Source: an uncultured Candidatus Saccharibacteria bacterium (GTDB lineage Bacteria > Patescibacteriota > Saccharimonadia > Saccharimonadales > Saccharimonadaceae). From it: a DNA stretch of 58,853 bases. A model generated the notes under the pieces. The model was not told where the DNA came from. It made no database searches and saw only the letters and a program-made list of their open reading frames with translations. This document shows positions 1 through 7,815 of this stretch, in pieces (position 1 is the stretch's first letter; every line of letters begins with the position of its first letter). Position numbers and translations under genes: made by a program. The stretch lies in NCBI GenBank assembly GCA_948945085.1, contig CARBGY010000007.1, positions 1 to 58,853 on the forward strand, in the 5' to 3' direction.

Positions 1-54
1 CTCATGACCTCTTCAATGCCATTGAAGCGCTCTAGCCAACTGAGCTAATACCCC
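1..54 (-). tRNA. tRNA-Ala(GGC), 3' part cut by window edge
   Basis: Read on the minus strand, the sequence starts GGGGTAT, has a D-arm GCTC..GAGC, and an anticodon stem CTTCA/TGAAG enclosing loop ATGGCAT, so the anticodon is GGC (alanine). The T-arm and acceptor 3' strand lie beyond the window edge. Confidence 0.9.
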
Positions 55-207
55 AATACTCACATTATAACAGACTGCACGCATATATTCAAGGCTTTTA
101 TCATTGCCTAGCACCAATTGCCCTTCCGCAACCTACAGTTGCGAAGAAAAACATCTTAAGTTAGCTAAAGTTGGTAGCAAAAATTCCTCCGCAACCATAA
201 AATCACT

Positions 208-213
208 TATAAT
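208..213 (+). promoter_or_regulatory. -10 box (TATAAT) for the XRE regulator
   Basis: A perfect TATAAT lies 7 bp before one ATG (221) and 25 bp before the preferred ATG (239). Transcription would start at about 220, leaving a very short leader that carries AAGG 9 nt before 239. Confidence 0.6.
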
Positions 214-238
214 ACTAACTATGAACAAGGTCCATATT

Positions 239-997
239 ATGAAAATTAGTGAGAACCTACAAAATCTCCGCAAACAACAACAACTTTCCCAAGAACAACT
301 TGCCAATCTGCTCGGCATATCGCGCCAATCCGTCTCTAAGTGGGAAAGTGGCGATAGCTGTCCAGAAACCGATAAACTAATTGCTCTCTGCGAACTTTTT
401 CATTGCTCAATGGATGAATTAGTCATGGGTCAAATTGTTACAAAAGCAGAATCCTCATCACCAGAATCCTCATCACAAGAGCAAAAGAATATCCTACACC
501 AATACGATCTACTCATGAATAAGTTCAGCATCGCCATCGCCACAGGTGTCGGAATAATCCTTCTTGGCATTACTATCTTACTTGGTATTTTAAGTCTAAG
601 TGAGTATTACCCTGGGCAAGTCGGCTACTATGAAACTGCTGGACTAGTAACATTATTGCTTAGTACAGTTCTAGCAATGCCGTTTTTTATTATTTATGGC
701 ATGAAACTTGCTAACTTCAAGGCTAAGTATCCCCAAATTAAAGCTCGTTATCCAGAATCAGACGTCGAGCGCCAAAATGGTAAATTTATTATTAACATCA
801 CGATTAGTGTAATACTCTTAGTCTTGGGTATCACTATTATGGTATTAGCAAGCGGTATGCATATTTTTAACAATGATAGTCCTCTTCCCGCAACACTATT
901 AATGATGTTTGTCACTGCCAGCCTACCACTTTCTATCTTCGCTGCTATTCAACACCGCAAGTATAATATTGACAAATATAATCACACTATCAACTAG
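239..997 (+). CDS. XRE-family transcriptional regulator with membrane-spanning C-terminus
   Basis: The N-terminal ~60 residues form an HTH_3 (Cro/CI) domain: QLANLLGISRQSVSKWESG is a typical recognition-helix segment. After a Ser-rich linker come four hydrophobic segments, giving a membrane-bound regulator of the type often seen in Firmicutes and Saccharibacteria. The start is set at MKISENLQ because AAGG sits 9 nt upstream and the HTH begins there; the frame stays open upstream to 104 but that extension looks non-coding. The ligand and target genes are unknown. It is 252 aa long and stands alone between tRNA-Ala and trpS, so autoregulation or control of a distant locus is possible. Confidence 0.85.
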   Translation: MKISENLQNLRKQQQLSQEQLANLLGISRQSVSKWESGDSCPETDKLIALCELFHCSMDELVMGQIVTKAESSSPESSSQEQKNILHQYDLLMNKFSIAIATGVGIILLGITILLGILSLSEYYPGQVGYYETAGLVTLLLSTVLAMPFFIIYGMKLANFKAKYPQIKARYPESDVERQNGKFIINITISVILLVLGITIMVLASGMHIFNNDSPLPATLLMMFVTASLPLSIFAAIQHRKYNIDKYNHTIN

Positions 998-1036
998 TTT
1001 TCATAAAGATTAACTCTACCAAAACGTCTTATGTCT

Positions 1037-1065
1037 TTGTCAAAATCAAATCAATAAGGTATAAT
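1037..1065 (+). promoter_or_regulatory. Promoter of the trpS leader (TTGTCA-17-TATAAT)
   Basis: TTGTCA, a 17-bp spacer and TATAAT form a near-consensus sigma70-type promoter. The -10 ends 6 bp before the ATG of a 15-codon leader ORF, so the transcript should begin at or just before that ATG. Confidence 0.75.
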
Positions 1066-1071
1066 AGAGGT

Positions 1072-1119
1072 ATGAGATTTTTTGGTTTAATTCAGTATTT
1101 CAAATATTGTTGGCGTTAG
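1072..1119 (+). CDS. Putative leaderless 15-aa leader peptide upstream of trpS
   Basis: The ORF reads MRFFGLIQYFKYCWR. It is aromatic-rich, has one Trp codon as the second-last sense codon, and starts 6 bp after a perfect -10 box. It precedes the tryptophanyl-tRNA synthetase gene by ~110 nt, and a CTATTTT/AAATAG inverted pair follows. Leader peptides with regulatory codons are classical attenuation devices; whether this one senses Trp-tRNA is inference. No clear U-tract terminator follows, so it could also be an incidental short ORF. Confidence 0.35.
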   Translation: MRFFGLIQYFKYCWR

Positions 1120-1232
1120 TAAAATATCTATTTTTCGAAATTTAAATAGGCGAAACTTAATCATAAATATTTATTATCACCGCATGAGGCATCACCCTCA
1201 CTGAATTAAAAACTAATAGGGAATTAACTTTT

Positions 1233-2270
1233 ATGACAAACTCAGATTTACAAATCAAAAATCCAACCATCCTCACCGGCATCCGCGCCAACAGCGAGCT
1301 TACACTTGGTAACTTCCTCGGCGCGCTACTACCAATGGTTCGCCTCGCCAACACACATAGCGATAAATCTCATATTAACATCTTCGCACCAGACCTACAC
1401 TCCATCATCGCTGACATCGACGGGGAATTACAACCCAACATTATCCGCTCCTTTAAATACTACCTTGCTGCTGGTTTAAACATGAACGAACACATTCATT
1501 TTTATCGTCAGTCACGCGTTCCGGCTCATTCCGAACTCTGTTGGATTTTAAATTGCGTTGCTAGCATGGGTGACCTTAATCGCATGACCCAATACAAAGA
1601 CAAAAGTAACGGCAAGGACAGTGTTAACGTCGGTATTTTTGACTACCCAGTACTTATGGCGGCCGATATTCTACTTTATGACGCCGAATATATACCCGTT
1701 GGCGAAGATCAATTCCAACATCTTGAGTTGACTCGACGTATTGCCGAAAAATTCAACAAAAAATATGCCAAAATCTTCACCCTTCCTGCCGAACCAAAAA
1801 AACAAATTGCCTTCATGAACGTTGATGATGGTATTCGTATTCGCGATCTTCAAAATCCCGAGAAAAAAATGAGCAAATCAACTAAATCCGAAAATAGCAA
1901 AATTATGCTCTCCGACACTCCTGAACAAGTTAAAAAGAAAATCATGTCGGCTGCCACCGATTCAATCGGCAAAATTAATTTCGACATGTTTAATCAACCT
2001 GGAATTAGTAACCTTCTCCAAATTGACGCCTTAGTTAACAACATCCCTCTCCAAGACGTCATTTCTACTTGGGCTGGCGAAACCCACTACGGCGATCTCA
2101 AACAAAAAGTCGCCGATGACGTCGCCACTTTCCTGAATGATTTCCAACAAAGATATAATACTATTTCCGATCAAGATGTCCTAGATTATCTTGTCGCTGG
2201 TGAAGAATATGCCAATAAAATCGCAAACACTAAGCTCTTAGAAGCTCAAAAGGCTTTTCATTTGAGGTAA
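1233..2270 (+). CDS. trpS: Tryptophanyl-tRNA synthetase
   Basis: Class Ic aminoacyl-tRNA synthetase that charges tRNA-Trp with tryptophan using ATP, in the cytoplasm. The HIGH-like motif is in TGIRANSELTLGNFLGA (residues 15-31), and the KMSKS loop is exact at about 211-215. VGEDQFQHLELTRRIAEKFN is the family signature for the tryptophanyl-AMP pocket. At 345 aa it is the usual bacterial length. It is followed 2 nt later by a pseudouridine synthase gene and is probably cotranscribed with it and holB. A short leader ORF with a Trp codon lies upstream. Confidence 0.97.
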   Translation: MTNSDLQIKNPTILTGIRANSELTLGNFLGALLPMVRLANTHSDKSHINIFAPDLHSIIADIDGELQPNIIRSFKYYLAAGLNMNEHIHFYRQSRVPAHSELCWILNCVASMGDLNRMTQYKDKSNGKDSVNVGIFDYPVLMAADILLYDAEYIPVGEDQFQHLELTRRIAEKFNKKYAKIFTLPAEPKKQIAFMNVDDGIRIRDLQNPEKKMSKSTKSENSKIMLSDTPEQVKKKIMSAATDSIGKINFDMFNQPGISNLLQIDALVNNIPLQDVISTWAGETHYGDLKQKVADDVATFLNDFQQRYNTISDQDVLDYLVAGEEYANKIANTKLLEAQKAFHLR

Positions 2271-2272
2271 AA

Positions 2273-3220
2273 ATGATCATAACTGGCAAAAAATTTAGCA
2301 AACCCGAGTTATCACGCGTTATTAATGGCGATGTCAGTCTCGAAACAAACCAAGACGTTATAGAGAAAGAACGCCTTGACCATCTCTTAGTTAAACAACA
2401 CCCCGAGTATAATCGATCCAGTCTACAACAGTTCATTAAAAGCAGATTCGTCACCGTCGATGGTAAAATTACTCAAAAACCTAACACTAAAATACCTCAA
2501 GGTGCCAAAATCCGTTTAAATGTGCCCGACGCTCCTAAACTACCGCCTCGCCCACCAGTCATCTACGAAGATGAAAACGTTCTCGTGCTAAATAAACCTG
2601 CTGGCTTGCTAAGCATGGCAAAAGGCGAATATTGCCCAGAGCCAACACTAGAGAATTACGGCTTGCTCGTGCATCGACTTGATCGCGATACTAGCGGAGT
2701 TGTCATTCTTGCGAAAAATCCTGAAACCCAAAAAATGCTCCGTAAACAATTCCAAGACCGCAAAACCCATAAAACTTACTATGCTGTTGTTAATGGTCAC
2801 CCAAAACTTCCTGAAGCCATGATTGACCTTCCCATCGCCCGCAACCTTAAACGTCCTACTACTTTTCAAGTCGATCAAAACGGCAAAAGTTCCCAAACTC
2901 ACTATAAAGTTCGAGAACAGAATGAAAGGTATAGCCTTCTCGAATTAAAACCTACCACCGGACGTACTCACCAGCTCCGAGTCCACCTAAAATATATCGG
3001 CACACCTATTTTAGGTGACAATGTTTATGGAGAGGGAACTAACACAAAAATTCCCCGCCTCTTCCTTCACGCTGGTGCTCTCGAAATCACCATCCCTGGT
3101 CCAAATGGCGGCATCCGTAAGACTTTTGTTGCTGAATTGCCCACCGAATTTATAGAATTTTTCAAGCAAAGCAATACCCTATCTCCTCATTATACCACAG
3201 ATAGCTATAAAAGTCAATAG
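2273..3220 (+). CDS. RluA/RluD-family 23S rRNA pseudouridine synthase
   Basis: Isomerises uridine to pseudouridine in rRNA. An S4 RNA-binding domain covers about residues 30-85 (ERLDHLLVKQHPEYNRSSLQ). The catalytic domain carries VHRLDRDTSGVVILAKN near residue 132, with the invariant Asp in RLD, and a later GRTHQLRVH motif. At 315 aa it has the length of RluD. Its start lies 2 nt after the trpS stop, suggesting translational coupling. The exact target uridine cannot be read from sequence, so no RluA/C/D assignment is made. Confidence 0.93.
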   Translation: MIITGKKFSKPELSRVINGDVSLETNQDVIEKERLDHLLVKQHPEYNRSSLQQFIKSRFVTVDGKITQKPNTKIPQGAKIRLNVPDAPKLPPRPPVIYEDENVLVLNKPAGLLSMAKGEYCPEPTLENYGLLVHRLDRDTSGVVILAKNPETQKMLRKQFQDRKTHKTYYAVVNGHPKLPEAMIDLPIARNLKRPTTFQVDQNGKSSQTHYKVREQNERYSLLELKPTTGRTHQLRVHLKYIGTPILGDNVYGEGTNTKIPRLFLHAGALEITIPGPNGGIRKTFVAELPTEFIEFFKQSNTLSPHYTTDSYKSQ

Positions 3221-3236
3221 AAAAATCATCGTCAAT

Positions 3237-3908
3237 ATGTTCTTCGACCAAATTTCCCAAATTCCCACCATCGCTAAACGTACTAGCTGTGCTATTTTTG
3301 TTGTATCACCCTATACAAAACTCAAGCTTCCGAACGCTCTAACGCTTACTCCCGCCGAAGACAAACAGACTCCTGTAATTACCGTTGAGCAAATTCGTGA
3401 GTTTACCGCTCTCACAAATAGCAAAGAAACTTCAGAACGCTTTTTTGTTATTGCTCCCGCCGATGCCATGAACGAAGCCGCCGAAAACGCTTTTCTTAAA
3501 TCTTTTGAGGAGCCTAAGCCGCATTGCCATTTTGTTTTATTGACTGAACACCCCTCCGCGCTCTTACCTACCATCCTCTCCCGCGCCCAAATCTTCTACC
3601 CTCATCTTACTGGAGTCCTCAATCTTGCCCCTACCGCTAAAAACAAAACTTTAGAATATGCTAAAAAACTAATCGCTGCTCAACCCCAAGATCTACCCGC
3701 AATTGCTACCGAGCTAACCAAAAACAAAACCAAAACCCGCGAACAAGTCCTCGAAATTACCGCTACAGCTATCGAATTATTATATAAATCATACTTCAAA
3801 ACCAGTAACACTAAATTCCTCAGCAAACTCGAGAACTTTATTCAGCTCCATGAAAATCTCTCCGCTAACGGCCACATCAAGCTCCACCTCGTTTCCGATT
3901 TATTATAA
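3237..3908 (+). CDS. holB: DNA polymerase III delta'-like clamp-loader subunit (HolB-like), short form
   Basis: The segment NAFLKSFEEPKPHCHFVLLT followed by PTILSRAQIFYP is the delta'/gamma AAA+ sensor-1 region, where the delta' subunit of the clamp loader helps open the beta clamp. The protein is only 223 aa (E. coli HolB is 334) and no Walker A is seen, so it is probably a non-ATPase delta'. No Shine-Dalgarno is seen before the ATG. It ends the trpS-pseudouridine synthase run and faces the CAP gene convergently. Confidence 0.8.
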   Translation: MFFDQISQIPTIAKRTSCAIFVVSPYTKLKLPNALTLTPAEDKQTPVITVEQIREFTALTNSKETSERFFVIAPADAMNEAAENAFLKSFEEPKPHCHFVLLTEHPSALLPTILSRAQIFYPHLTGVLNLAPTAKNKTLEYAKKLIAAQPQDLPAIATELTKNKTKTREQVLEITATAIELLYKSYFKTSNTKFLSKLENFIQLHENLSANGHIKLHLVSDLL

Positions 3909-3932
3909 CTCTCAACCTATAACCACACTCGC

Positions 3933-4943
3933 CTAATAATTCGTGAAGTATTGACTCCAGTACGTCTTATGCTGTGAATTCGGATCAAACACAAAGCCGA
4001 TTGACACGTGTGTAAAATCTGGATTTAAAATATTTGCTCTATGGTCTGGAGATGCCATCCAGGATGCCACTACGGTTTCCGGCGAAACTGCCGCATTTCC
4101 AGCATTCAAGTTCTCGCCACTCCAACCCCCCGTACTTGGGATTGGACAAGCTGTCGACCAGCTTGAACCATCCGGACGCGTATGTGAATAGCTCGTCATA
4201 ATTTCGCGCGCCCGTGTATTTACCGCTCCTTCACAAGTCGTCCCCCACGTCAAATCCGCTAATCCAGCCTTCCGTCTTTCCTGATTCACCAAAGCCAATA
4301 CATCTTTCTTCCACTGCTCAACTGGCGGCGCAATCACCGTAACCGTTATTTTATCATATCTCTGCCCATCGTAAGTTCCCGCCGTAATCACTGTCGTCCC
4401 AGTCCCTACAATAGCCGGGTATCGACAAGTTTCCGAGTTATATCCTAACCATGTTCGTGCCGTATTATAAAATCCTGAAATTACTGATTGGTTACTCGAC
4501 TGCCAATACATCTCACCAAGACCACTCAACCCTCCACCAACACAAATGTCAAAATCCGCTGTCTGATAAATCGTAATCGCTTCCTCTGCCCAAAGCTGCC
4601 CACGTGGAACATTACCACCAGAAACCCCACCATTACTCGCACTACCACCCTGATGTATCTCATTGCTCGCCCCACCACTAGCACCTCCTCCATTTGGCAA
4701 AGTAATCGCGTTGCCACCCGAAACAACTACCTGCGCATCAAGCTTATCTGTCACCGGATCAACCAACCCTAGTTCCTCTAGTGACCCGCCGATCGTATCA
4801 CTCCGCTCTGAAACTACTCGAAATTCAATCCCACCGTTTAAATTAATTGCGCTAAAAATCATTACACCCACGATTAAAATCGCCACCGCATTCAACGACA
4901 ATAGTATTGCCATTTTCGTTTGTCTGAGTAACTTAGCCGTCAT
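3933..4943 (-). CDS. Membrane-anchored CAP (SCP/PR-1-like) domain protein
   Basis: One N-terminal hydrophobic segment (about residues 9-31) anchors the protein. A Gly/Ser/Asn-rich middle follows, then a cysteine-bearing Ig-like part. The CAP domain occupies the C-terminal ~125 residues: LALVNQERRKAGL, a YSHTRPDG segment with the conserved His, GENL, and SWMASPDHRANIL. CAP proteins are extracellular; roles range from proteolysis to lipid or cell-wall binding, and bacterial ones are poorly defined. It lies 21 bp downstream of a 7TM-GAF gene on the same strand, probably cotranscribed, which suggests a surface-sensing unit. Confidence 0.88.
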   Translation of the reverse strand: MTAKLLRQTKMAILLSLNAVAILIVGVMIFSAINLNGGIEFRVVSERSDTIGGSLEELGLVDPVTDKLDAQVVVSGGNAITLPNGGGASGGASNEIHQGGSASNGGVSGGNVPRGQLWAEEAITIYQTADFDICVGGGLSGLGEMYWQSSNQSVISGFYNTARTWLGYNSETCRYPAIVGTGTTVITAGTYDGQRYDKITVTVIAPPVEQWKKDVLALVNQERRKAGLADLTWGTTCEGAVNTRAREIMTSYSHTRPDGSSWSTACPIPSTGGWSGENLNAGNAAVSPETVVASWMASPDHRANILNPDFTHVSIGFVFDPNSQHKTYWSQYFTNY

Positions 4944-4964
4944 TTATATTTCCCCACATTTTTC

Positions 4965-6308
4965 CTATGCGCGAATATGCTTTTCCGAGTCAATTACGGC
5001 CGCCACGAGATTAATAATCATTTCAAGTTGCACCAAATCACGTCGTTCAAAACTCGTCTTACCATTCGGCTTTCCGGCGATCAACTGTCCGAATGCCTTA
5101 CCTTTAGCGTTCTTTAACTCTGCTACCGCCTTTAGATTTAGCTCATCCAAAATCTTCTGTACTTCCTTCGTCGGCTCCTGCCAAACCCCATTACCCGGTG
5201 CGTCCTTCAATTTCGTAATCTTCACCAGCTCATCTGCCGACACCGCCAAAGCCTTTGATCCATACAGCCTTCCATTCACCACAAAACCAATATAAGCAAA
5301 GTGTAAATGATCCGCCAAAAAAGCCGCCAAATCCCGTAAATCAATATTCTTCGTTGCTAATTTATTTAATTTCTTAATTACATACGCAATATCAACCTGC
5401 CCAACCATCACCATCGATCTTAAGACCGCATTCACCTCTCTAATCACTGGCATCAAAAGCAACACAATCACAATCATTAAGAAATTTAAAACTAGCACCG
5501 AAGTTGACGGGTTCGGAATCTTAAACAATGTCGTAAAAATTGTATAAAACAAAATCATGTACACTGCCACACTAGTTAAACCTACCACAGCATAAGTCGC
5601 AATCTGCAACCACCGCGACGCTACAGAAATCATGTGAAACTTTAAAATAGCATAAAAGTACATCGCAATCGTCACACTAATGAACAACGGTCCAATCCAA
5701 ATCCAAGAATAAATCCCTAAAAGCGGTAAAACTAAGTCCACTACCAACGTCACTGCACCAGTAATCCCAAAACCAATCATCAAAATCAACGTGCCATTCT
5801 TTATGTGCTTATTGCGCGCGTGCCGCACAGTTGACCAAGCGTAGAACAAGAACAACGGATCTGCAAGAAAGAAAAATGCCATATATGCCGGATAGAACCA
5901 TCCTCTAGTCAAATTAACGACATTTCCAGCAATAGTTAAATCATAAGACTGATAAAGTAACGTTTTATCAGTTAATAACAGGGTCACTAATACTACCATT
6001 AGCAAGCAGCTTATCACAGTTAGAACTTTTCCACTCTTATACTGCCATGATACATAACCCAACAGCCCCACCAACATCAACATCGGCGGAACATAAATAC
6101 CATAAATCCAAAACTCTGCGCTTGTTGCGTCTGGCGCCAACGATAAAAACACTGCAATCGAAATCGCCCACATCGCTGACCCAATCGTAGCAAAACAAAA
6201 CCAAGCCGAACGCAAACGATCAACCCGCGAAGCACCAATCAAGGTCAACAAACCAAAAGAAAACGACATAATCGCAATAGTAAAAAGCAGAATCGAAATT
6301 AGACTCAT
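4965..6308 (-). CDS. 7TM (histidine-kinase N-terminal type) membrane protein with cytoplasmic GAF-like domain
   Basis: About eight hydrophobic segments fill residues 1-290 and resemble the 7TM N-terminal region of sensor histidine kinases. The remaining ~155 residues look like a GAF-type sensor (FVVNGRLYGSK, FGQLIAGKPNGKTSFERRDL, ending in a helix with NLVAAVIDSEK). No HisKA, HATPase or GGDEF motif is present, so the output must be a partner protein or the GAF domain itself. AGGAGG lies 5 nt before the ATG, and TTGACT with TAAACT forms a plausible promoter upstream. It is followed by the CAP gene. Confidence 0.75.
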   Translation of the reverse strand: MSLISILLFTIAIMSFSFGLLTLIGASRVDRLRSAWFCFATIGSAMWAISIAVFLSLAPDATSAEFWIYGIYVPPMLMLVGLLGYVSWQYKSGKVLTVISCLLMVVLVTLLLTDKTLLYQSYDLTIAGNVVNLTRGWFYPAYMAFFFLADPLFLFYAWSTVRHARNKHIKNGTLILMIGFGITGAVTLVVDLVLPLLGIYSWIWIGPLFISVTIAMYFYAILKFHMISVASRWLQIATYAVVGLTSVAVYMILFYTIFTTLFKIPNPSTSVLVLNFLMIVIVLLLMPVIREVNAVLRSMVMVGQVDIAYVIKKLNKLATKNIDLRDLAAFLADHLHFAYIGFVVNGRLYGSKALAVSADELVKITKLKDAPGNGVWQEPTKEVQKILDELNLKAVAELKNAKGKAFGQLIAGKPNGKTSFERRDLVQLEMIINLVAAVIDSEKHIRA

Positions 6309-6424
6309 TGAACCTCCTATATAACTAATTTTAGTTTACCACATGCGCTTCGTGTAAGTCAAGCTTGAAAAAAGGCCCCTTATTCAGAAGCCTAATTTCC
6401 CCATTTTTTACTGCGTTTGTTACC

Positions 6425-7591
6425 CTACCTGGTTGGACAATCATAAATTCCAGGTATCGGATCGAACACTGACGGTGAGGCGTTCTTCCCAATTACGAAT
6501 AATGTGAACTTAGGCACAGCGTGTGCCTGCGTATAGCATAGCGGGTTACCATTGCATACATCATTAATATGCTCAAACGGCAACCCCATCGATTCACATA
6601 TCTCGGTCGCTTCGGCTACGGCTGCTTCTGCATTCGCCGCTGGCGTTAACTGGCTCGTCCCGTCTCCAGGCCAGAGATTGATCAACCCTGACCTTGCCAA
6701 CGATGCGCCCATCAACCACCAATCAACCAGAATTACACCATCATCGTTTAATAACCGGGCCGCCTTTTCAATCAGGACCTTTTTTTCCTCAAAATGACGA
6801 AAATACGAAATCAGCCCCGTCATCCTCACTACATCAAACTGACCAAAATATTGCGGATCATCCATTACCTTCATTAAATCGTCCACATGATATTCTATAT
6901 TGTAATCCTCCAACGGTTTATCAAATACCGCGGACAAAAAACGTAAAATATCCGGACTCGAATCACATGCTACAATCTTTTGATCCAGCTCGCCCAGCGG
7001 GTAACCATAACGGCGATAAGCCGGCAACAGCCCAGCCCCAGCCTCAAAAATTTTTTTCGCCTTTCTGAGGACACTCTGACATAACCAGTCAGTCTGTCGC
7101 CTACCAACATGCACAGGTTCAATCGCCCCCACCATCAAAGCCCAATCGCCTTTCGGAATTTGCTCAAAAACATCCGCACCGGACACCGGCATCGAATAGC
7201 CGTCTTTAATCTCCAAAGCCACTGCGAATCGCTTTTTACCAGTATTATATAAGTACCGATAAAAATATCGTGAGTTCATTCCTCCATCCAGCATCATTTG
7301 TGTCAGCCCCATACTCGCCTTAAACCGTTCATACATTACTGGCCAAGTCGCGTTAATCCACCTAACGTCTTCCTCCAGTGCGTCTTTGGAAGAATGAACC
7401 GACTCGCAATAATCAATCACTCCTTTCCGAATCGCTTCAAGCTGTTCGTGAGTCGGCACTTGCCCGCTTTTCATCAGCTGAATGTATTTGATAGCTAATT
7501 CATTCGGGCTGTAAACTGGCATCACATCACCGTTCATTATGAATCGGTTTAATGGATGACTAAAGAAACCTTCCTTCGCGTTAAAACCCAT
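6425..7591 (-). CDS. Class I SAM-dependent methyltransferase-like protein
   Basis: A Rossmann-type methyltransferase core is visible in the second half: IFEAGAGLLPAYRRYG (SAM-binding loop, about residue 190), an acidic VACDSSPD strand end, and FDVVRMTGLISYF. The ~180 N-terminal residues are helical and unassigned. The start is the ATG of MGFNAKEG, because AGGAGG lies 8 nt upstream; an in-frame GTG nine bases earlier overlaps that Shine-Dalgarno. A minus-strand promoter (TTGCCG-17-TATAAT) sits ~80 bp upstream. The substrate is unknown. It is divergent from the fibro-slime surface gene. Confidence 0.7.
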   Translation of the reverse strand: MGFNAKEGFFSHPLNRFIMNGDVMPVYSPNELAIKYIQLMKSGQVPTHEQLEAIRKGVIDYCESVHSSKDALEEDVRWINATWPVMYERFKASMGLTQMMLDGGMNSRYFYRYLYNTGKKRFAVALEIKDGYSMPVSGADVFEQIPKGDWALMVGAIEPVHVGRRQTDWLCQSVLRKAKKIFEAGAGLLPAYRRYGYPLGELDQKIVACDSSPDILRFLSAVFDKPLEDYNIEYHVDDLMKVMDDPQYFGQFDVVRMTGLISYFRHFEEKKVLIEKAARLLNDDGVILVDWWLMGASLARSGLINLWPGDGTSQLTPAANAEAAVAEATEICESMGLPFEHINDVCNGNPLCYTQAHAVPKFTLFVIGKNASPSVFDPIPGIYDCPTR

Positions 7592-7667
7592 TTCAAACAC
7601 CTCCTACAAATAAAATTTAAAAGTACAATCAACCAGACAACCCACTCAATTAGCTGCTGACACCTCC

Positions 7668-7696
7668 ATTATACAAATAAATTTCATATTCGGCAA
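7668..7696 (-). promoter_or_regulatory. Promoter of the methyltransferase gene (TTGCCG-17-TATAAT)
   Basis: On the minus strand a perfect TATAAT is preceded by a 17-bp spacer and TTGCCG. It points towards the methyltransferase gene and is divergent from the fibro-slime gene. Confidence 0.55.
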
Positions 7697-7815
7697 CACG
7701 AAAATTATTTAAACTTATTTGGGAGGTTAACCAAGTTATTCAAACTTGACCATAACCACTTTTTAGCTTAAAATAAATTTAAACATATTTATTATAATAA
7801 ATTAAGGTCAATGAA

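Noticed and set aside
104..238. N-terminal extension of the XRE regulator frame
   Set aside because: The HTH begins at residue 46 of the open frame, a -10 box lies inside the extension, and AAGG precedes the ATG at 239.
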